From assembly GCA_021805955.1 (NCBI GenBank), contig JAJZDO010000459.1, positions 1 through 15,218 on the forward strand: a DNA stretch of 15,218 bases, given 5' to 3'. A program made the translations under genes and the position numbers. The DNA is from Acidobacteriota bacterium (GTDB lineage: Bacteria > Acidobacteriota > Terriglobia > Terriglobales > Acidobacteriaceae). Below, in pieces: positions 7,413 to 14,553 of this stretch; within the stretch, counting starts at the first letter, position 1, and each line of letters begins with the position of its first letter. The notes beneath the pieces are model-generated. The model had not been told where the DNA came from. It ran no database searches and worked only from the letters and a program-made list of their open reading frames with translations.

Positions 7413-9761
7413 TCAATCAGCCGCCACCATACTTTTCTTCGCTTGAAACACTTCCACTTCGCTCAGCTTTTCGCTGTAATGACCCAACGTGCCGGAGGTA
7501 AACAGGGTGTCTCCCGAAGGCAGAATCCCATCCGCACGGTCGGCAAGCTGGGAGATGCCGATCAGGCCATCGCCCGCGGGCTGTACTCGCTGGCTCGTTC
7601 CACCCAGCAGGTCGAGTCGATCGAAATCATAGCCCGGCACAAGCCGTTGAATTTCATCCAGCAACGCATTGGGATCGAACGGGCTCAGCTTCGGTTCGAG
7701 ATTGTGCGCCGCCAACCAAATTCCATGGCGATCGGCTTCGCCGGACTGCGCGCCTCGCGACTGTCCCATATCCGCGCGCACCCCTTTGCCGAATGGGACC
7801 AGCGTGTGCACATCTTCTCCCATGGTGTCTGCGATGCGGACGATCAGTTCCAGGTCGGTGCGAACGCCGGCGCGGTCCGCGGCCTTCTTCACCAATTGCA
7901 GATCGCCGAAAGTATTGGTCACGGTGCCAGATTTCTCGTAGAGATTCGCCGTCGGCAACACCACGTCGGCTTGCTTCGCGGTCGCTGTCAGGAACATATC
8001 CTGCACCACGAGAAATGTATTGTGCAATGTTTCCTCGGCAATCCCGAGCCGCTCCACTGGATCGTCTCCAACCACATAGAGCGCCGCGAGTTCGTTGCGC
8101 GCCGCCGCTTTGAACATCTGCGCAATATCCAGTCCGGATTCGCGAGGAAGGCGATCACCGTATTCCGCACGAATAGCACTGTCGCCATGGATGGGTTGAT
8201 AGCCAGGAAGCAGGTCGGGATACAGCCCCATGTCGGCCGCGCCGCGCGAATTGACATAGTCCCCGAGGCAGGCGAATTTCGTATCGGGGAGCGAAAGTCC
8301 GAACTTCACTAAAGCTTCAATAGCCGTGCCGCGCAATTCCGAGCCAAAGACGATAAGTAGATTTGGCTCCTGGCGCAGCGAGTGTCTCAGCGCGCCCGCA
8401 TCCGCGCCGAAGTCGCTATTTTGCGCACCGCCGAGGAAGTGCGCAAAGGCCTCGTACCCGTCTGCAGGAATTTGAACGAATGATTTCGCCTGTCGGCGCA
8501 ATTTTATTTCACGATGATTCGCCAGGTAGATGCGGGTGCCATTGTGGCGAACATTCGTGCGCAGGTTCCAGGCCAGCAGCGGATGCTGTTCCGTGGGATC
8601 GCCGCCAATCACGAGGACCGCAGGCGCGGTGGCCGTGTCCGCGACGCTGGCAAAGCGATTCTTTTGGCCGGCAAGCGCGCGAGCGAAGCTAACATAGTCC
8701 GTGGTCCGGTGATGGTCGATATTGTTGGTGCCGAATGCGCTTCGCGCGATTTTCTGCAGCAGATATGCTTCTTCGTTGGTGATGCGGGTTGAGCCGATGA
8801 CACCGATACTGTTGCCGCCGCGTTTGTCGCGGGCAGAGCGGAACCGTTCGGCAACGACTTTGATTGCATCCTCCCAATTGACAGCCGCAAATTCTCCATT
8901 GGGCTGGCGGACGAGTGGCTGCGTCAGGCGATCTGGGCTGTTGGCGAAATCGAATGCGAACCGGCCTTTGGCGCACAGAAATTCTCCGTTCAATCCGCTC
9001 TTATCGCGGTTATCGCCACGGACAATCTGCATGCCGTCGTCGCTGCGGCGCACGCCCAGGGTGGTTTTGCAGCCGTCGCCGCAATGGGTGCAGATGGTGC
9101 CGACGTGCGTCATTTCCCAGGGCCGGGTCTTATAGCGATAGGTGTCGGAGGTGAGCGCGCCTACGGGGCAGATGTCGATGCACATGCCACATTGTTCGCA
9201 GTCCAGTTCAGTCTGGTCATTCGGCGCAATCACGGAGCCGGAGTTACGCTGCTGAATGCCGAGCGCGGCAACGTCCATGCCTTCATTGCAGACGCGAACG
9301 CAGCGATAGCAGAGAATGCAGCGCGGACGGTCGAAGAAAACCACGGGTGACCATTGCTGCTCCTCGCGATGGTTCTTGATTTCGACGAACTGCGAGCCGC
9401 CCGCTCCGTACTTGAATGTCATGTCCTGCAATTCGCACTCGCCGCCAGCATCGCAGACCGGGCAGTCCAGCGGATGGTTCGCCAGCACCAACTCCAGCAT
9501 GGCTTTGCGCGCTTGCTTGATCTCGTCCGTTTCCGTGGAGACGATCATGCCTTCGGCGACCGGCGTAGTGCAGGCGGTTTGCAACTTCGGCATTTTCTCA
9601 ATGCGCACCAGACACATCCGGCACGCTGCCTGCAACGACAATCCAGGGTAATAACAGAAGGCCGGAATTTCGATGCCAACCTTGCGGCAGGCCTCCAGCA
9701 GCAGCGTGCCCGCGGGAGCGGTGATTGTCTTGCCGTCGACCGTGAGTGTTACATCAGCCAT
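7413..9761 (-). CDS. nuoG: NADH-quinone oxidoreductase subunit G
   Basis: Large Fe-S subunit of the peripheral arm, 782 residues. N-terminal ferredoxin-like domain: Cys36, Cys47, Cys50 and Cys64 for the [2Fe-2S] cluster N1b. His96, Cys100, Cys103 and Cys109 for N5. Cys148, 151, 154, 158 and Cys188, 191, 194, 198 for the N4-type pair. Cys224, 227, 231 and 263 for the off-pathway cluster N7. From about residue 220 onward a molybdopterin-oxidoreductase-like domain follows, which in this family holds no cofactor. I start at the ATG at 9761 because AGGAAAG lies nine bases upstream and the protein then begins MADVTLTVDGKTI. An in-frame TTG at 9788 would add nine residues without support. It lies 28 bases after hicB. 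Confidence 0.96.
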   Translation of the reverse strand: MADVTLTVDGKTITAPAGTLLLEACRKVGIEIPAFCYYPGLSLQAACRMCLVRIEKMPKLQTACTTPVAEGMIVSTETDEIKQARKAMLELVLANHPLDCPVCDAGGECELQDMTFKYGAGGSQFVEIKNHREEQQWSPVVFFDRPRCILCYRCVRVCNEGMDVAALGIQQRNSGSVIAPNDQTELDCEQCGMCIDICPVGALTSDTYRYKTRPWEMTHVGTICTHCGDGCKTTLGVRRSDDGMQIVRGDNRDKSGLNGEFLCAKGRFAFDFANSPDRLTQPLVRQPNGEFAAVNWEDAIKVVAERFRSARDKRGGNSIGVIGSTRITNEEAYLLQKIARSAFGTNNIDHHRTTDYVSFARALAGQKNRFASVADTATAPAVLVIGGDPTEQHPLLAWNLRTNVRHNGTRIYLANHREIKLRRQAKSFVQIPADGYEAFAHFLGGAQNSDFGADAGALRHSLRQEPNLLIVFGSELRGTAIEALVKFGLSLPDTKFACLGDYVNSRGAADMGLYPDLLPGYQPIHGDSAIRAEYGDRLPRESGLDIAQMFKAAARNELAALYVVGDDPVERLGIAEETLHNTFLVVQDMFLTATAKQADVVLPTANLYEKSGTVTNTFGDLQLVKKAADRAGVRTDLELIVRIADTMGEDVHTLVPFGKGVRADMGQSRGAQSGEADRHGIWLAAHNLEPKLSPFDPNALLDEIQRLVPGYDFDRLDLLGGTSQRVQPAGDGLIGISQLADRADGILPSGDTLFTSGTLGHYSEKLSEVEVFQAKKSMVAAD

Positions 9762-9789
9762 ACTTTTGAACTTTCCTGGGCATCGCAAT

Positions 9790-10008
9790 TCAGGCGGAGA
9801 AAGGAACTTCTACCATTTCCGCTGTAGAGGTTGGTTCGGGGACAACTTCGCCGTGCTCTCGCATGACCTGAATGTGTGCTTCGATGCCTTCGCGAATCAG
9901 CTTTTTGGTATCGTCAAGCGTTTTGCCGACGACGCCCAGTCCCGGTAGATCGGGCACATAGGCGCCATAGCCCGTGGCCGACTTCTCGTAGATGACCGTG
10001 TATCTCAT
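9790..10008 (-). CDS. hicB: HicB-family antitoxin, short form
   Basis: Small protein of 72 residues with the HicB N-terminal fold: MRYTVIYEKSATGYGAYVPDLPGLGVVG, then a helix TLDDTKKLIREGIEAHIQVMREHGE and PEPTSTAEMVEV. The family neutralises HicA, an mRNA-cleaving toxin. This is the short type: it stops after the partial RNase H-like domain and has no C-terminal helix-turn-helix or ribbon-helix-helix, so DNA-binding autoregulation is not expected. It starts at ATG 10008, overlapping the hicA stop as ATGA, with GGGAG about seven bases upstream. It lies between nuoF and nuoG and so is presumably co-transcribed with complex I. With hicA broken (see next entry) it may be an orphan antitoxin or have another task. 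Confidence 0.85.
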   Translation of the reverse strand: MRYTVIYEKSATGYGAYVPDLPGLGVVGKTLDDTKKLIREGIEAHIQVMREHGEVVPEPTSTAEMVEVPFSA

Positions 10009-10205
10009 TTCTGGCTCCCTTGCTTCAGTCCGGCCTGTTTCAGCATGTTGGTGAGTGTTCCCCTGGGGATATCGTCGTTACCCGATCCGGCAATCGTTAG
10101 CGTTCCAGGTTTCATCGGATGGTGATAATGTTTGTGACTGCCGGTTGTTCTCACGTGCATCTAGCCATCCTTTTGGATCATACGAATAAAATCCCGGTAT
10201 TTCAC
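10005..10205 (-). pseudogene. hicA: HicA-like toxin gene with an in-frame TAG
   Basis: Reading from the GTG at 10205 gives VKYRDFIRMIQKDG, a TAG (10163-10161), then MHVRTTGSHKHYHHP and on to LTNMLKQAGL, 66 positions in all, the usual HicA length. The pattern DGW...VRTxGSHxxY...PG...L...I..QAGL is the HicA dsRBD-like fold, and GSH holds the catalytic His. The TAG stands exactly where the family has Trp (TGG), a single-base change. The GTG overlaps the nuoF stop (GTGA), and the TGA at the end overlaps the hicB ATG. An ATG follows directly after the TAG (10160-10158) with AAAAGGA seven bases upstream, so a 51-residue protein that lacks the first helix but keeps the His might still be made. It is too short for most gene callers. 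A decayed toxin is the simplest reading; re-initiation or a sequencing error are alternatives. Confidence 0.75.
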
Positions 10206-11509
10206 GCAAGAGCCAGTTCTTGTTGCTTCGCATACGGGCAAGGTCTTCCGTTCAAGTGGTCTTCAAATTCATGCCGAAATTTTTTGATGAAAGCGATAGT
10301 CGGCATAGCCGCCGCATCGCCAAGGGGGCAGAAAGTGCGACCCAGCATGTTTTCCGCCAGATAACGGATGTTCTCAATGTCTTTGGCTTCGCCACCCCCG
10401 GCATGAAAACGCGTCAGCGTTTTCTTTAACCAGTCCGTGCCTTCGCGGCAGGGAATACACCAACCGCAGCTCTCGTGCTGATAGAACTGGATGGTGCGCA
10501 GGGCAAACTCGACCATGCAGACAGTTTCATCGAGTACCACGACGCCGCCGGAACCGAGCATACTGCCTGCCTTGCCCACCTGATCGAAGTCCATGCCAAT
10601 ATCGATTTCGTTCGGCAACAGGACAGGCGTGGACGAACCGCCGGGCACGACGGCCTTCAACTGACGTCCGCCGCGAATGCCGCCGGCGACTTCATAAATC
10701 ATCTTCTTCAGGTTGTAGCCCATGGGCAGTTCATACACGCCAGGGCGCTCGGCATGGCCGCTGATGCAGAACAGTCGCGTACCGCCGTTGCGAGCGGAGC
10801 CGATTTTGGCATACGCCTCCCCGCCCATGCGCAGAATGTGGGGCACCGACGCAATGGTCTCCGCATTGTTGATGACTGTGGGCCCGCCATACAGGCCGAC
10901 CACGGCAGGGAACGGCGGCCGAATCCGCGGGATGCCGCGTTTGCCTTCGAGCGACTCCATCAGCGCGGACTCTTCGCCGACTTCATAAGCGCCCGCTCCA
11001 GTCTGCGAGATGACCTCAAAGTCGAAGCTCGAGCCAAAGATTCCTTTGCCAAGAAAGCCCTTGGCATAGGCCTCGGCGATGGCTTTTTCCATGATCTTGA
11101 GCAGGTAACGATATTCCCCGCGCAAATAGATAAAGCCTGTTTTCGCGCCCACGGCGATGCCGGCGACGATGGCGCCCTCGATGACCGCGTGCGGATCGTG
11201 CAGGAAAATCAAGTGGTCTTTGCAGGTGCCGGGTTCGCTCTCATCGCCATTGACCAGAACATATTTCGGTTTTTCCGATTGCTTGGGAACAAACGACCAC
11301 TTCATGCCCGTTGGGAAGCCAGCGCCGCCGCGGCCGCGAAGATTGGAAGCTTTCATCTCGGCGATGATCCACTCAGGCCCTTTCTCGATGGCCTGGCGTA
11401 CCGCCTCATAACCGCCCAGTTCGATATAGCGGTCGATCTCGGTCGCACCCTTGCCAAAGCGGCTGCTGACGATCTTGACTTCATCGGGATGAGAAACCAG
11501 TGTGGGCAT
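10202..11509 (-). CDS. nuoF: NADH-quinone oxidoreductase subunit F
   Basis: NADH-binding flavoprotein at the tip of the peripheral arm. It oxidises NADH at FMN and passes electrons on through cluster N3. It is 435 residues, the normal length. FMN/NADH site: RGRGGAGFPTGMKW near 58-71 and NGDESEPGT near 87-95, with the acidic residues that favour NADH. Further motif GAGAYEVGEESAL at 171-183; most relatives read YICGEETAL, so Ile-Cys is Glu-Val here. N3 [4Fe-4S] ligands: Cys348, Cys351, Cys354 (SCGWCIPCREG) and Cys394 (RTFCPLGD). It starts at ATG 11509, five bases after nuoE, with only a poor Shine-Dalgarno, so it probably relies on coupling. The TGA overlaps the GTG of the hicA frame. Confidence 0.97.
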   Translation of the reverse strand: MPTLVSHPDEVKIVSSRFGKGATEIDRYIELGGYEAVRQAIEKGPEWIIAEMKASNLRGRGGAGFPTGMKWSFVPKQSEKPKYVLVNGDESEPGTCKDHLIFLHDPHAVIEGAIVAGIAVGAKTGFIYLRGEYRYLLKIMEKAIAEAYAKGFLGKGIFGSSFDFEVISQTGAGAYEVGEESALMESLEGKRGIPRIRPPFPAVVGLYGGPTVINNAETIASVPHILRMGGEAYAKIGSARNGGTRLFCISGHAERPGVYELPMGYNLKKMIYEVAGGIRGGRQLKAVVPGGSSTPVLLPNEIDIGMDFDQVGKAGSMLGSGGVVVLDETVCMVEFALRTIQFYQHESCGWCIPCREGTDWLKKTLTRFHAGGGEAKDIENIRYLAENMLGRTFCPLGDAAAMPTIAFIKKFRHEFEDHLNGRPCPYAKQQELALA

Positions 11510-11514
11510 TTTTG

Positions 11515-12039
11515 CTATTGACCGGCCTTGCTTCGATATTCGTCCAGCAGCGCGTCCATTGTTTCGGGCGTCAGGTTTTCATGAAAATCGTAGTTGATCT
11601 GCACTGCGGGCGCCCAACTGCAGGCCCCGATACATTCGACTTCTTCAAGAGAAAAAAGTCCGTCCGGCGTGGTCTCTTTGTGGCCGATGCCGAGGCGCTT
11701 CTTGCAATGCTGAAAGAGTTCCTGGCCGCCACGCACCATGCAACTGATATTCGTGCAGACCTGTACGTTGTATTTACCGACGGGTTTGGTACGCAGCATG
11801 GAGTAGTAGCTGAGCACATTGCGCACATCCAGCACGGTCAGGTCGAGCCGTTGGGCGATTTCCGCGATGGCAGCATCCGATACATATCCAATTTCATCCT
11901 GCGCGTATAGCAGCATGGGAATGAGCGCGGAGCGGCGAACCGGGTAGAGAGTCGCCAGCCTGTCAAAGCGTGCGGCCAGTTCAGGAGAAAAGATCGTGCT
12001 GCCAGGCTTTGGATTCTCGGAAATCGTTGTCAGACTCAT
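11515..12039 (-). CDS. nuoE: NADH-quinone oxidoreductase subunit E
   Basis: Thioredoxin-like [2Fe-2S] subunit of the NADH-oxidising arm, partner of NuoF, 174 residues. N-terminal helical part (LYPVRRSALIPMLLYAQDEIG), then the thioredoxin-like domain with four cluster N1a ligands in the classic C-x4-C ... C-x3-C spacing: Cys95 and Cys100 (VCTNISC), Cys136 and Cys140 (ECIGAC). Starts at ATG 12039, which overlaps the stop of orf125 as ATGA, with AAGGT six bases upstream. Its stop is five bases from nuoF. Nothing unusual in the protein. Confidence 0.97.
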   Translation of the reverse strand: MSLTTISENPKPGSTIFSPELAARFDRLATLYPVRRSALIPMLLYAQDEIGYVSDAAIAEIAQRLDLTVLDVRNVLSYYSMLRTKPVGKYNVQVCTNISCMVRGGQELFQHCKKRLGIGHKETTPDGLFSLEEVECIGACSWAPAVQINYDFHENLTPETMDALLDEYRSKAGQ

Positions 12040-12413
12040 GCTTGTACCTTGCGCAGCAAATTGTCGACGGACGCTTCCATGTCCAGGGCGCCATCCAAAG
12101 CTGCAAATTGAAGCAAACCTTCTTCGGTAAAGAAAAATGTATCGTACTCGTCACCTAGCTCGCCCGCTTCCGGCCGAAACTCCGTAACGCCCGTGCCACA
12201 TGCGTCGGGTGCGAGGATAGTGAGCTTGCCAATGGGTCCGAGCACATCCAATCGAGTGCTGGAACTGGAATGGACGCGCAATTTGCTCTCAGGCCGCGCG
12301 ATCGAATGCATGGCGACATGCGAGCTAAGCAGGGAAACCAACGAGATCCACAACTCGGCAGCAAGCTGCGGGGAAGCGGGAGAATCCACGGAAACCTCAG
12401 CGGCGGCGATCAT
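12036..12413 (-). CDS. Unrecognised protein encoded between nuoD and nuoE
   Basis: 125 residues, not recognised as any standard complex I subunit. Visible parts: an N-terminal helical stretch (about 15-40, AAELWISLVSLLSSHVAMH), a middle that reads as beta strands (LRVHSSSSTRLDVLGPIGKLTIL, residues 45-67), an acidic segment (GELGDEYDTFFFTEEGL) and a C-terminal helix (EASVDNLLRKV). No Cys pairs for clusters (a single Cys), no clear membrane helix or signal peptide; it is probably cytoplasmic and acidic. It begins with an ATGA overlap on the nuoD stop and ends with an ATGA overlap on the nuoE start, so translation is coupled on both sides. That makes it a real gene and suggests a role in complex I, such as an accessory subunit or assembly aid; this role is inference from position only. 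Confidence 0.85.
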   Translation of the reverse strand: MIAAAEVSVDSPASPQLAAELWISLVSLLSSHVAMHSIARPESKLRVHSSSSTRLDVLGPIGKLTILAPDACGTGVTEFRPEAGELGDEYDTFFFTEEGLLQFAALDGALDMEASVDNLLRKVQA

Positions 12414-13618
12414 CGGTCAATCTCTCCCAGTACGATGTCGATGGAACCGATGGCGGCGACAACGTCGGCGATGAGCCTGCCCACGCACATTTTCTCGATC
12501 GCCTGCAAGGTCGCGAAGGTTGGATTGCGCATGTGGACCCGATAGGGTTTCGCTGTGCCATCGCTGACGACGTAATAGCCCATTTCGCCGCGTGAGGATT
12601 CGATGGCCTGATAGACCTCGCCTGCGGGAACGGCGAAACCTTCCGTGACGATTTTGAAATGATGGATCAGCGCCTCCATCTGCGTCTTCATCGCCTCGCG
12701 ATCGGGAAGAACGATTTTGGGCGCATTCGCTTTGATCGGGCCTTCAGGCATCCCGTCCAGCGCCTGGGTGGCAATCTTGACCGACTCGCGCATCTCCTGC
12801 ACGCGTATCACGTAGCGCGACCAAACGTCGCAGCCGTTCGACACCGGCACCTTGAACTGAAATTTTTCGTACCCGGTGTAGGGCATGTCGCGACGTAAAT
12901 CCCAGTCCACGCCACTGGCGCGCAGCGGTGGTCCAGTCACTCCCAGCGAAATAGCATCGGCGGCGCTCAGCAGACCGACACCCTTGATGCGATTGATAAA
13001 GATTCGATTGCCGGTGAGAAGATTTTCGTATTCATCGATTTTCTCCGGCATCGTCTTCAGGAAAGCGCGCACGCGAGGGAAAAAATCCAGCGGCGGTTCC
13101 AGCGCGAGTCCACCGATGCGGAAATAGGAGGTCATCATGCGCTGACCGGAAAGGTCATCAAAGAGGCGCAGGATCTGTTCGCGTTCGCGGAAGCAGTAGA
13201 GGAACACAGTGAGCGCGCCAATGTCCATGGCGTGGGTGCCCAGCCAGATCAGATGCGAATTAAGCCGCGTCAACTCGCTGAGCAGGACGCGCAGCCACTG
13301 GGCGCGCTCCGGGATTTCTACTTGAAGCAATTTCTCGACCGCCAGACAGTAGCAAAGATTGTTGTGCATAGGGCTGCAATAATCGATGCGGTCGGTGAGC
13401 GGCACAACCTGTTGGTAGAATTTTGCCTCGCAGGTCTTCTCAATGCCGGTGTGCAGATAGCCGATGTCCGGCGCGACGCGAACGACTACTTCGCCGTCGA
13501 TTTCCAGCACCAGGCGTAGAACGCCATGTGTGGATGGATGCTGCGGGCCCATGTTCAGAATCATGGTGCGGTCTTCGCTGGAATCGACAACGGTAGGAGC
13601 GGTGAGAAGCTCTGACAT
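12410..13618 (-). CDS. nuoD: NADH-quinone oxidoreductase subunit D
   Basis: The 49-kDa-type subunit, related to the large subunit of NiFe hydrogenases. It forms the quinone pocket, where electrons are delivered from cluster N2 of NuoB. It is 402 residues, the normal length. Signature MGPQHPSTHG at 23-32 and DIGYLHTGIEK at 51-61. His31 and Tyr80 (RIDYC), 49 residues apart as in characterised homologues, are the expected quinone ligands. The C-terminal MRNPTFATLQAIEKMCVGRLIADVVA and the ending GSIDIVLGEIDR are typical. Starts at ATG 13618, overlapping the nuoC stop as TGATG, with GGAGGG about nine bases upstream. NuoB, its direct partner, is not encoded in this window. Confidence 0.97.
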   Translation of the reverse strand: MSELLTAPTVVDSSEDRTMILNMGPQHPSTHGVLRLVLEIDGEVVVRVAPDIGYLHTGIEKTCEAKFYQQVVPLTDRIDYCSPMHNNLCYCLAVEKLLQVEIPERAQWLRVLLSELTRLNSHLIWLGTHAMDIGALTVFLYCFREREQILRLFDDLSGQRMMTSYFRIGGLALEPPLDFFPRVRAFLKTMPEKIDEYENLLTGNRIFINRIKGVGLLSAADAISLGVTGPPLRASGVDWDLRRDMPYTGYEKFQFKVPVSNGCDVWSRYVIRVQEMRESVKIATQALDGMPEGPIKANAPKIVLPDREAMKTQMEALIHHFKIVTEGFAVPAGEVYQAIESSRGEMGYYVVSDGTAKPYRVHMRNPTFATLQAIEKMCVGRLIADVVAAIGSIDIVLGEIDR

Positions 13619-14118
13619 CAGCGATAGCCCTCCACCGGGAAGTCTTTGCGAAGTGGATTGCCTCGATAGTCTTCCGGCATCAGTAGGCGGCGCAGGTTGG
13701 GATGGCCGCCGAAGCGGACTCCAAACAAATCGAAAACCTCTCGCTCATAGAAATTCGCCGCCGGCCATACCGATGTGATGCTGTCTACGGAAGGATCGCC
13801 CTCGTCCACAAAAACCGCGAACCGGATGCGCTGCTTCAGCGTGTGCGACAGAATGTGATAGGAGATCTGAAATCGGGGCTGATTCGGATACCAGTCGACG
13901 CCGGTGACATCGACAAGAAAGTTATATCCGGCGGCCTGCACAGTGCGACATGAGGGAATAATCGCTTCGCGGGCGATGGTCAGAGTCAATTCTCCGCGAT
14001 CGTATTTTGCATTCTGGATGGCATCAGGCAACTGTTGCGTCAGGGCTGCGATCGCCCGATGGTCGGGGTGGGCCGCGAGAACTGCATCCTTACTCTGATT
14101 TTCTCCAGCGTCTGTCAC
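13618..14118 (-). CDS. nuoC: NADH-quinone oxidoreductase subunit C
   Basis: The 30-kDa-type subunit of the connecting arm, with no cofactor, 166 residues. It is a separate protein here, not fused to NuoD. Family signature YEREVFDLFGVRFGGHP at 124-140, followed by NLRRLLMPEDYRGNPLRKDFP. Starts with GTG at 14118, 12 bases after the nuoA stop, with GGGA close upstream. No better ATG exists. The stop overlaps the nuoD ATG (TGATG). In most bacteria nuoB comes between nuoA and nuoC; there is no room for it here. Confidence 0.95.
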   Translation of the reverse strand: MTDAGENQSKDAVLAAHPDHRAIAALTQQLPDAIQNAKYDRGELTLTIAREAIIPSCRTVQAAGYNFLVDVTGVDWYPNQPRFQISYHILSHTLKQRIRFAVFVDEGDPSVDSITSVWPAANFYEREVFDLFGVRFGGHPNLRRLLMPEDYRGNPLRKDFPVEGYR

Positions 14119-14130
14119 AAATCCCGTGCC

Positions 14131-14553
14131 TTAGAGGTCTGCCTGGTCTTTGGACCATTCGAGAATGCCCTTTTTCCAGATATAGAAGAAGCCGACGAGT
14201 ACAAAGCCGATGTACACCAGCATTTCCCAGAAGCCGAAGAAATGGGAGCCGGTAATCGCCGGCAGCCTGCGATAAATGACCGCCCAGGGAAACATGAACA
14301 CGGCTTCCACATCGAACAAGATAAAAAGCATTGCCACCATATAGAAACGCACGGAAAAGCGTCCGCGCGCGTCTCCTTGCGGAACCATGCCGCACTCATA
14401 GGTCGACAGTTTCACTTTTCCGGGCCGGTGGCGTCCGATCAGCCAGGAAGCAGCGACGATGATGCATGAAAGCCCGACAGCGGCCAGGATTTGAAGCAGC
14501 AACGGCAGGTAATTCCAGAAATAATTGGGAGTTTGCATGAGGGCCGCAGTCAT
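14131..14553 (-). CDS. nuoA: NADH-quinone oxidoreductase subunit A
   Basis: Small three-helix membrane subunit of complex I at the quinone end, 140 residues. Hallmarks: the loop TYECGMVPQGDARGRFSVRF near 51-70 with Cys54, then the second helix with Asp81 and Glu83 (LFDVEAVFMFPWAV). Three hydrophobic helices are evident, at about 15-40, 70-92 and 108-126. First gene of the operon. Two ATGs are possible, 14553 and 14538 (MQTPNYFWNY). Neither has a good Shine-Dalgarno (a GGAG lies 15 bases before the first), so the exact start is uncertain by five residues. A promoter candidate lies about 40-70 bases upstream. Confidence 0.95.
   Translation of the reverse strand: MTAALMQTPNYFWNYLPLLLQILAAVGLSCIIVAASWLIGRHRPGKVKLSTYECGMVPQGDARGRFSVRFYMVAMLFILFDVEAVFMFPWAVIYRRLPAITGSHFFGFWEMLVYIGFVLVGFFYIWKKGILEWSKDQADL

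Noticed and set aside
7389..8312. Plus-strand open frame of 307 codons opposite nuoG
   Set aside because: Antisense to the conserved nuoG C-terminal domain; composition looks like a shadow and there is no ribosome binding site.
9762..9788. TTG start for nuoG giving nine extra residues
   Set aside because: No ribosome binding site, whereas the ATG at 9761 has one and matches the usual start of the ferredoxin-like domain.
10475..11521. Plus-strand open frame of 348 codons opposite nuoF
   Set aside because: It is fully antisense to nuoF, whose motifs and cluster ligands are clear. Long antisense frames are common in GC-rich genes, and the translation has no recognisable domain.
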